Below, piece after piece: positions 55,060 through 64,000 of a stretch of DNA of 64,000 nucleotides. The translations under genes and the position numbers were made by a program. Where the stretch lies: the NCBI GenBank assembly GCA_021234155.1, contig JAJEKV010000085.1, forward strand, positions 4,596,036 through 4,660,035, given 5' to 3'. Positions within the stretch are counted from its first letter, which is position 1, and each line of letters starts with the position of its first letter. This DNA comes from Isoetes taiwanensis (taxonomy: Eukaryota > Streptophyta > Lycopodiopsida > Isoetales > Isoetaceae). The notes under the pieces were generated by a model. It was not told the DNA's origin. It searched no databases and saw nothing but the letters and a program-made list of their open reading frames with translations.

Positions 55060-56660
55060 GGAAGAACATAAAAAGAAGGGGCCTCGTCTTTCAACGACGT
55101 CCCCTTCTTGTAATAAAAAATAGAAGAAGAATGGGCCTCGTCTTTCAACGACATCCCTCTTCTTCCATGGAAAAAAAATAGAAGAGGAAGAAGAAGAAGA
55201 AATAGAAGAAGAAGAAGAAGAAAGGGGAGATAGGAAAGAAAGATTGAATAGAAGGAGAAAGTGATGAAGAAGAAGAAGAAGATTGGAAGAACGAAAGATT
55301 AGAAGGAAAAAACCAATGATTGGAAGAAGATTGGAAGAAGGAGGAGGAGGATTCGATTCATACTAAGAAGAGGCGAAATGGATTGAAAAAAAACAAGGAT
55401 GGAAAGAAGAGGAGGATAGAAATGGGATGGATTGAAAACAAACAAGAAAAAACAAGAAGCCCTAAATCTATCAAACAATAAGCCTAATTCAAAAATAGAG
55501 TTGATTGATCCATTCAAATACCTTTGGATGCTTGCTTGAAGCTTGGGAAGGACCGCAAGGATGATCCGCGCCAAAAATCGCCACGAAAAACGCTCCTCCA
55601 GCCACTTAGAACCAAAAAAAACTAGGCGGTGGAAAAGCGTACTGTTTCTACGTAAAAGTTCTGAGGCGTCGTGGCGTCGTTGAGCAACGTCTATAATTGT
55701 GCGTTAAGCGGCGTCCATAAACGTCAATGTGTATACCGGCGTGTCTTTTTTTTTTTTTTAATTAAGTTAGCAACTTAGATCTATTTGTTTTATTACTTAT
55801 GTTTTTATCTATATTGTGGTTAAAACCCTAAACCCTAAACACGGCACAATATAGATCCTTCAAAAAATAAATCACCCTAATATAACATATCCTACTCACC
55901 TTGAATTTGAGTTCGAGATATTCAATTTAGTTCCATAATGAGTCCATACGAATGTGACCGCCCGCGAATTAATTTGTTGTCGATCTTTGGATTTGGGCCG
56001 ATTAAAAAGCTATACCTATTCTAGAGCCAGCCCTATCCTTTCATTTGACGACGTTTTGGTTTATAACGGCGTGTCTTTTTTTTTAAGTTATTATTATTAG
56101 CAATCTTTTTTTTTTTATCTGGCGATACGTAATTTTAAGTTGAGCGACATTTTATAACGGCGTTTAGGTTCAAAAGCAGCGTGTCTCTTTTTTTTTTAAG
56201 TTAATATTATTAGCAACTTAGATTTGTTTCATTACTTATGTATTTTATCTATCCTTGTTTATCTATCCACTTAGATTTCTCTCCATCCTTGTTTATCTAT
56301 CCACTTTAATAAACCGGACTTGTGCACCATTGAGCTTCACTTGCATACTTTCATACTAAATCAAGCTTGCCGCCACTTGATCATGACTATAGCGGTTACA
56401 AAACATATGGCTCACCCGGGTTGCTCCTCTTGCATACAATCTACACAAGGCATGCCCATTCCGAGTCCATGCAAAGGCTGCCAAGAAGAGCTTCTTTGAT
56501 TTGCCATATTCTCGTGCATGATCACATACAACTTCATATATGGCTGCAGACCTCTTCATAGATTCTTTGCTAAGGGTTTTGGACACATCTTGAGTCTCGA
56601 CTTCATATAAGATCTGCAAGTTTATAACGGAGATGAACAAGTATACTCATTACCAATATT
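55057..56660. repeat. GA-rich tract and second palindrome array, copy 2
   Basis: Corresponds to 26,771-28,372. The GA-rich part is nearly identical to copy 1, including the candidate first exon near 55,574-55,500. The palindromes near 55,675-55,720 are altered (GTTGAGCAACGTC, CGTTAAGCGGC), and the poly(T) units remain. Confidence 0.6.
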
Positions 56661-57659
56661 TGTTGGCACTTTATTCATAATTAATGCATGGGGCGGGGAA
56701 AAATCACGGTTTTCGGCCGGTGGCTTGCCAAGTGGCCCCGACGTCTGAGAAAAATCCCGGTATTTCGAATGAGCTTTAGACCCTCGATTTTTATTGGGAT
56801 GGCCGTCGTTGGCCACGGCGGGGTTTAGACCCGCGATTTTTTTGGGGCATGGAGGCCCGGATTGTGATCCGACCTGCCCCGCGTCGTCCAGGAAGGGCGA
56901 AATTGATCGAGGGACAAGTTCCATGGCCCTCTTGATCGAGGGGAGCATCCCGAGAATGTAAACCCTACAAAACCCTAGGGTTTGGTAGGGTTTATCTCGA
57001 AGTCAAGGCGAGGAGACTAACACATCCAGAAACTTTGCATGGAGTTCTCGTGGCCATGCTCTAGGGTGTTTGGGGTCTGCGGGTTGGGGAACTCACGGAA
57101 AACAGACCCTCGTGAGGACCCGTGGATCTAACGGGGAGAGTCCAAGGGGACTATGTCCGTGTGGGATTTCTTTGAAAAAGAAGAAAAAGAAGAAAGCGGA
57201 ACAAATGAGAGAAAAGATGATAAGCTTCCTTGATATCAATGATGAAAATACATGAGCTCTCGCAATAGAGAAAACTGAAGGAGACAAGACTCAAAACTCA
57301 TCTAAAAACTTATGTGCTAACTCTACTCATATATATAGTACAATGGCCTTGGGCCCAATATAGACACTCGGCGGTGATCTGTGCGGAGCTCACGGAAGGA
57401 GGCCTGATTCTGAGGATGTTGGCGGTGCCTCTTGAAGTGCCTAGAATCACGCCCAGCCCAGCCTTGTGGCGGTGTGAACCGTTACTTGTCCGAGCCGGCG
57501 CCTCTTGTTGTGACCAAAGGCTTTTGACTGCGTGGTCTGCTGCTTGGTCTTACAATGGAGCCTTGGATGTCGACCCGTGGTTGGCCGAGGATCCTTGAGC
57601 TTGACCTGAGTGCAGCCATTATGCATGAATAGTCTGTGCCGGGAGGCCGCGGGACTAAC
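56661..57659 (-). mobile_element. Gypsy 3' LTR, copy 2
   Basis: Same limits as 28,373-29,354: TGTTGGCAC at the left and GACTAAC followed by CTCCCCC at the right. The telomere-like palindrome and TATA element are conserved. Identity drops in GC-richer parts such as 57,370-57,640. Confidence 0.6.
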
Positions 57660-60600
57660 CTCCCCCAAAGCGACACCCAGAGTGAAGAAAGGAGGAGGAA
57701 GCGTTTGGAGGCGGGAAGCCATCCAATCGAAAGTGATCCTCCACGGGGAGTGAGGGCGGGCACCGATATGAAATGCTTGGCTGATGAGATCTTGGCGTGA
57801 TTGAAGAGCTTGAGGTGTGTTTTGTCAAAGGGCGGGATCAACATCAATAAGAAAGCGAGGCGTACCATGTCTTCAAAGAGGCGGCGTGGGCGTCTGAAGA
57901 AATGTCTTGACATTCCATGAGGAGAGCAGTCTGAAGGCCAAAGGCAGCGACAACGGCATTTGGATTCGCGATGAAAAATGGGGCCTATTTGCCGATTTAA
58001 GGAGCTTAACAAAATGCATTTGAGGCAGCGCAAAATCCACCTTGAAGATGGACCGGAAGGATCGGGTGAGGTGGAGGCATTTTGCAAGAAGTTGTTGAGA
58101 CCATGAAGCGCATCCATGAGCTGTTTGCCAACCAGCTCATTAGCAATGTAGATCAATTGGTGGTGTTGTCAGTGGCACCTTCTTCCCAATGTGGCCGGCC
58201 GAACAAAGCGTGGATCCCAGGAGATCCGTCGAGATCTGAGGTGGTGTCCAGCTGCATGACCATCCATGACCTTGGTCCAAAAAGGAAGGCCAATCAAGTC
58301 GGGGAACACAGGCGTGGAGTGCGCCCGAGGGGAAGCATAGGGAGAAGGAACCATGCCGTGGGGCGTGGGTTCTTGGCGGTCTCCACAGAATTGGCCCGAC
58401 AAGATCGGATCAAGTGCGACACCATGATCCCAAAAGAAGAAGTTGAGAGCTGAGAGTTGACAGGGAGGGCTATCCCATCCCGTGGGGACCGTCTTGCTAT
58501 CCATGAGCTTATGGCCGATTGTAACCAGTGAGTCTTTGCATATAGATTTGTGCATAGGGGAAGATCCTCGGGATGTCCTAGATACTTCTTGATTTGTTCT
58601 GGCCTTCCAACTTGCCCGAGAGATAAATGATTGGCAAGCTTCGGGCATGTACTCGATGAAGAGTTTGGAGTGCGGCGGGATCCGCAAGATATGGATTGTT
58701 ATCACGAAGCACCCATTGCCCGCGATGGGGTCACCCTAAAAAAGCTGGCGTGGCCCATTTCCAAAGTTTTCCTGTGTATCACCCAGATAGAAATCATGAA
58801 ATATGTAAGCCATGGGCTGAACCACTCTGAATGTGATAAAGTCTGGATCGGCACAGTGTATGAGATCAAAGACGACAAGGGCACAGCACAACCCTTTGTC
58901 TTCAATGGAGAGTTCTGGCCAAATCCGAAGAAAATCTGCACTGCTCAGGGGGATATCCACAGGGCCATCGGCCGCATGCCACTTTGAAAGGAAGAGGTGG
59001 CGTCGAGCAACCACATAATCATGATAGCAGGAGGGAACTGGGAAGTCAACAGGCATTCTGTGAAGAATTGCAGTATGGGCATCAAGTTTTGCTTGAGCCT
59101 CATCGGCCCCGAATAACTTCTTTGCGGTTTGTTGTTCGAGATCCGCGGATCGATTGTCCCTTTCGAGCAGCGGCGTGGTGGTCCGCGACCCGTTTACGAG
59201 AAGGATGGACACAGGAGGAAGATTTCCCGGTGTATTGAGGCGAAGCACGGCAATCTCGCGTCATCCGGTATCTTACGTTTACGCACCTCACGTAAAGCTA
59301 ATCTTGAAGAGGGTGGTGAAGCGTCTGCGTGAAAGGCCCGAGCCGTCAAGGAGGCTGACTTGGCGTCCGGGGCTGAAAGATTTTGAACTTGAGTGCTGAA
59401 ATTCTCACCTGATTTAATACAAGGCATTGAGTTTAGCAATATCTGCGTCCTTGGTACTCGGGAGGCGGCTTTGGACTTGTTGTGCTCAATAAAGTCTGAA
59501 TTTCTTTGGCTGAGCACGTTGATCTGCTAGTTTGGCGACTTGAGCTTGTGTACTTTTGAGATCTGCATGAGCTGTAAGAGAGCTTCATGCTTGTCTTGAA
59601 GTTTGGCCTCAAAAGTTGCAACTTCTGCGGCTTGCGGCAGAAGGTCTGGTGGACCGCATCGAGGGCCTCTAGTGCCCGTTGAACCCAGCTCATAAGAGCT
59701 TCTTGGGATTCTTGTAACTTGAGAGCGGCGGCTTGAGCCTCCTGGCGTCTTGATACAACAAGCCCAGCGAGGGTGTTGTGGTGGTGGAGCTTTCTTTGTT
59801 TACTGGTTTGGGATGTTTGGGAAAAATGGTGTGAAGTGGATGGTGTAGGCGGAGGAGGAGCGGTGACATGGGTGTGGCTGTGGACATGACCCGATGGAAA
59901 GGCAGGCGTGAAGTGCCAACTTGGTGAGTGATGGGAAGGGAATGGCCGAGTGGAATTATGAGAATTTGGTGGTGTGGGAGGGAAGTAGTGGCGGATGAGG
60001 GCTTGAAAGTGGCCTCCCACGAAAACTTGAGAAATGGAAGTGGTACCCGAAGGCGGTCCATTTCTTGGAGAAACGATAGAACATCATTTGGGGCCAATCT
60101 ATGTGGTGTTTGGAATGTGTAGCGATGAGGACGAGGTTATAGAAAGGCTTATTGATATGGGTGTTCTTGATAGAATACCCAAGGAATTTTCGCCCGAGAA
60201 ATTTGACAAAGGTTTACGTGAGGCTTGTCGATATTAGTCGACGATGGACATTGGCATGATAAGCGGTGCACAAACTTCGTGACATCGATATCACAATATA
60301 GCGGACCATGATACACAAAGGGGTGTGCAAGGGAATATGAAATACCTCGGAAATCAAATGTTGAGTCAACGAAATAGTGGTGCCATCGACCACGGTGGTG
60401 TAACCTTACTTGCTACATTAGCGATATTGGCGATGAACTGGCGCAAGGCTGGTCGGGATTTGGGCCAGGAAGTTCCATTTGAGAGAATTCGTAAAAGCTG
60501 GTGTCGTTCAGCGACTTCTTTATTTGGGCCAACAAGGGCTTCCGCGGAAAGTGAAGTCAAGAAGGATCTGGATGCAAAAAGGCGGATCCTTGGGGGCGAT

Positions 60601-60720
60601 AGCTTGAAGTGTAGAAAATCTTGGGGCAGCCATGGGAATGATGTCAGGAGCGAAGAGGGATGCCAAAGGCGGAAAGACGAGGCGCGACACGGAGAACCAA
60701 GCGGAGGAACGGTGCTGGTT
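57660..60720 (-). CDS. Extra 3' coding region of the gypsy element, copy 2
   Basis: Collinear with 29,355-32,340. The best frames are 58,736-59,248 (170 codons, with DEAQAKLDAHTAILHRMPVD and DYVVARRHLFLSKWHAADG), 58,156-57,482 (224 codons) and 60,020-59,433 (195 codons, including a Gln/Ala/Leu-rich helical part). The N-terminal MAAPRFSTLQ occurs near 60,635. Comparing copies shows that different parts are open in each. Confidence 0.5.
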
Positions 60721-61649
60721 TGTTTTAGAGGCGCACAACCGGAGGCGAAGAGGTATGAAAGAGTCGCACCTGGAACCGTTGATGGTGCAGTGTCAAAGAT
60801 CTCTTGAAGGGTATTGAGAGGCAAAAATTTGGCTAAGTCCCAAAAAGCGTAAAGGAGAAGCAATGAGCGGTGAGGATGAGGCGTGAAAGAAAGATCGGAT
60901 GGGACGGATGGCAAAGGACACCCATTAATGTTCGGACGGAGGCGTGGAAAGAAGGAATGGCATTCAATCTTGGGCAACTTCGAAGTGGGATATCATTAAA
61001 GGAATGTGTCGGAAAGGTACCATGGCTAGATATCTTGGGGGGAGAACAGATTCTCATTTTTTAAACTTGACCTTGCATTGCCAAACACGTTGGCGATTTG
61101 TGTGATTGGTCCACGTCGACAAGGAGTTCCTCGATTGGCTATATAAGGCGAGCCAAAGGAAAGCGAAGGCATCCGATGGCGCTTCGGTATGGCTTTCTTG
61201 GGCTTGAGCGAAGATTGCACAATGCCCACTAAGCTGTCGAGGATGGATCACTTGTAAGATGAATTATGCGGATCTCTGGCTGCCACAACCGTGGCATTCA
61301 CATGGGCGGTACAGTGTCTTGGGGATGGTGAACATCCCGGGCAGAAGACCAGCGGGATGGAGGTGGTTCTGCACCTTATTTGGGATCAGGGCCGAACCTC
61401 TACCATCTCCTCGCATCACCTCTGCTCCGAACCGGGAGTAGGGGTTTTCCTCTTAGGACTTAGTAGATAGGGCTCTGAGCCCGTTTTTGTATATAGGGCG
61501 ATTGCCCATAAGCGGAAATAAATTTGTGCTGCCCCACATTTTGTAAAAAAATCCCACTATAATATAATCTCTGCCTTTCTAGTCACTTTTCGTGGTGTGT
61601 GCTTCTTGAAGCTGTCTCGTGTGTTGATGTTCACTTTACGTGTGATGAA

Positions 61650-62715
61650 ATGCTTTGAGGCGAAAACCATTAACCAATGTAGGTAATGGAGTGCCATCTA
61701 ACTTCGGCTAGTTGGAAAGCGGCAGGTCTAACCACTTGAACAATTTGATAAGGGCCAAACCAGCGAAACTTGAGTTTACAGGAAAATTTTGTACACGGAA
61801 TCATAAAGAAGAACCAAATCTCCTTCTTTGAATGTTTTTTTTGTCTTCAAGCGTTTGTCATGTAAAGATTTTTGCAACTGTTGTCCATGAAGAACACGAA
61901 TATAAGCATCCCTTGAAGTTCATCCAAGCTGTTCTAATTGATAGACCCGTTCTTTGAGAGCGGTGGTGGATTATGGCGTGCTTGGTTAAAGCGGAGTGTT
62001 GGAAGGATGTATTCAAATGGCATGAGAGCTTCACGACCATAAACCAATTTAAAAGGAGTGTGACCAGTAGCAATCTTGAAACAAGTATTGTAGGCCCAAA
62101 AGAACGATGGAAGTTTTGTCTGCCAATGCGTGCGGAAAGCGTCACAAATTTTCTTGAGAATGGTGACCCGAGTTTTGTTGGTGCTACGCCAACCCATTGC
62201 CTTGAGGATAGTAAGGTGTGCTCTTGTGATGATGTATCGGGGAGATAATCCGTCGGCTCCTTGATAGTATGATTGATGAAATGAACACCACGGTCAGCGA
62301 CCAGCTCAGGTAGAGCGTAGAATCAGCGTGATAATTTGTTGATAGAGGACTCTAGGCGTGCTTGCGGCGGTGTTATGCGGAAGGGCACAAGCTTCCGCCC
62401 ATTTGGTGGCGTGGTCGGTGAGAACAGAATGTATCGAGACGCGAGTGTGCCTGCGGGGGAGGATCTATAGGTCCCACAAAGTCCATTCCCCATTTCTTTG
62501 AAGGGAAGTGGCGTGGCGGCCGGCGTCAAGGAAAAGCGTCCGCGGGCGTGGGGCGTCCCCACCGGCGGCAAAGCGTCACCGCGTCTTGGCGTGAAGTGAG
62601 CATCTTTGAAGCGTGGGCCAATAATACCCGGCGAGAAGGATTTTTGCGTCGGCCGTGGTGTCACCATGAAAATGACCACCACCGAGCCCTTGATGAGCTT
62701 CTCGAACAATATCAC
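61650..62715 (-). CDS. Gypsy integrase, copy 2 (broken frame)
   Basis: The zinc-binding region appears near 62,690-62,580 (VVVIFMVTPRPTQKSFSPG in one frame) and the C-terminal core near 62,190-61,930 (WRSTNKTRVTILKKICDAF, then YNTCFKIATGHTPFKLVYGR, FEYILPTLRF). The GDLVLLYDS-type segment lies near 61,820. Broken by indels at positions partly different from copy 1. Confidence 0.8.
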
Positions 62716-62758
62716 GGAACTTCATGAGGTAGAACACGCCAGTCGAAGGATGGTGTCC

Positions 62759-64000
62759 TTACCCTTTTGTAGAGATGTCCGGCAACCATGGTGTAGTCGG
62801 GACCTCTCGGAGAAAATTGATGGCGACGGGATTGTCGCTTGGCGAGAGAGCCGCGTCTGCCTTACGGTGGAAGAGCACCTGTGGGAGGAGCTGGCGAAAA
62901 TCATGGAACCAATGTGGTGTTGCCGTGACTAAAAAGAGTTGAGCATCGGGGAAGGCGTCGAGAGACCCTGTTGCGGGATCATCCGTGTGGATCGTGAAAG
63001 ATAATCCTAACAACATGAGATTTGCCCGCCTTTATGAGCGATTTCAAAAGGAGCAAATTCTTGGAGAAGAAGGACCCAACGAGCAATGCGGCCCGTGGGC
63101 GGGACTTGTTGATCAAATAGAGGAGTGCTTGGTGGTCCACAAAGAACTTGATTTGACTGCCTAAAAGGTAATGGCGAGCGTTGGACCTGAAAAAATGAGA
63201 CCCAAAGCTTCAAATTCGTGGCGAGAATAGTTGCGCTCAGCGAATTGAGTTTTAAATTTTGGCGTAGCGATTTGGTTTGTCGATTAATGCGCATCATATT
63301 CTTGAAAAAACGGCTCCAATAGCAAACGGCAGGGACATCGACATGAACATGAAAGGGCTTGTCCCATTGAGGAGGAACAAGAACCGGTGCTGAGTAAGCA
63401 AAAGCTTCAATTTGTTGGAGCGGCTTCCTGGGAATTCAAGCCCGGTGGATTAGATCACCCGTGAGTTTATGAATGGGATCTGCAATGGCTGCCGATCCGG
63501 TATGAAGGTGGAGTAATAATTGACTTTTCCCGGAAGGGCGTGTCTCCTTGATATTGGCTGGTGCTTGAGCCTTGAGCACACAAGCCCGATTTTGGCGGGG
63601 ATCGGTGGTGATTCTGCTTCGACAACATGGCCCTAACGAGAACACCGAAGTGGCGCAAAAGGTGCATTTCTCGGGATTGAGACTAATCTGGGACTCATCA
63701 CATTTCTGGAAGACGAGTTCCAATTTATCCAAATGGTCAGCCATGGAATCAGAGGCGCAGAAGTCATCTTGAAAAATTTGCAAGAAGGGATTTTCCTTCA
63801 TGAAATCATGAAAAGCGAGAGCATGATGCGTTGAAACATGGAAGGAGAGTTGGATAATCCAAAAGGAACCACCTTGTAGGCAAAAGTGCCCCATGGGGTG
63901 GTGAAAGTGGTCTTGAGTTGATCAGATTCTTTGATGGAGATCCGATTGTAGCGAAAAAAACCATCCATAAAGGAGTACATCTCATGGCCAGCCACTTCTT
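62759..64000 (-). CDS. Gypsy RNase H and reverse transcriptase, copy 2, runs off the window
   Basis: GRIARWVLLLQEF (RNase H) is clear near 63,100. RT motifs FLQIFQDDFCASDSMADHL near 63,800-63,740 and SFMDGFFRYNRISIKESDQL, WGTFAYKVVPFGLSN near 63,980-63,880 are read more continuously than in copy 1. The window ends inside RT; gag, protease and any 5' LTR lie outside. Confidence 0.85.

Larger units (their letters stand above)
38881..64000. repeat. Tandem segmental duplication, copy 2 (continues past the window)
   Basis: Begins AAATTGTGTTTTCTAATACC at the junction and corresponds to copy 1 from 10,521 to about 35,672. Lengths are nearly equal (about 25.12 versus 25.15 kb) despite many indels. 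Stretches such as 39,690-40,560 are almost identical to copy 1, whereas transposon-like stretches differ at short C/G-containing motifs. Confidence 0.95.

Noticed and set aside
54915-55181. Poly-lysine or poly-phenylalanine ORFs across the A tract
   Set aside because: They arise from the homopolymer and have no coding significance.

Overview
The window reads as nuclear DNA of a land plant. It holds a TOPLESS/TPR-type WD40 co-repressor gene with plant-like introns, a two-exon gene for a chloroplast-targeted protein ending in the polyphenol-oxidase C-terminal (KFDV) domain, and much transposon DNA: a Ty3/gypsy element, a CACTA-like element, an LTR-like repeat pair and poly(A)-tailed sequence. 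I cannot name the species. No bacterial operons, CRISPR arrays, rRNA or tRNA genes were found.

Layout. Bases 1-10,520 are single copy: an 830-bp polypyrimidine tract, an unrecognised coding fragment, about 4 kb without recognisable genes, the middle exons of a TOPLESS-related gene on the minus strand (about 8,215-5,850), a pair of small palindromes, and AT-rich intergenic DNA. From 10,521 to 38,880 comes a block of about 28.4 kb that starts again at 38,881 and runs off the right edge at 64,000; most of the window is therefore two tandem copies of one segment. Each copy contains, in order: the KFDV-domain gene (minus), AT-rich spacer, an LTR-like direct-repeat pair with internal tandem repeats, a minisatellite, a CACTA-like element with subterminal palindromes and minus-strand coding exons, hairpin-forming tandem repeats, a poly(A)-tailed plus-strand sequence, a GA-rich tract, and a minus-strand Ty3/gypsy element (3' LTR, extra 3' coding region, integrase, RNase H, RT, protease, gag). 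In copy 1 the gypsy element is cut inside gag exactly at the duplication junction.

Two cautions govern interpretation. The two copies are nearly identical in the gene-like part, but in transposon-like DNA they differ at short C/G-containing motifs and by many 1-2 base indels. Frameshifts in the TOPLESS gene, the second KFDV gene and the retroelement lie between otherwise intact splice sites and motifs. Residual sequence error (for example at methylated cytosines) is therefore a serious alternative to pseudogene decay, and the tandem duplication may be a false duplication from assembly. The most biologically interesting single gene is the KFDV protein: it has a plastid transit peptide, a twin-arginine thylakoid-type signal and the PPO C-terminal domain, but no tyrosinase copper domain.
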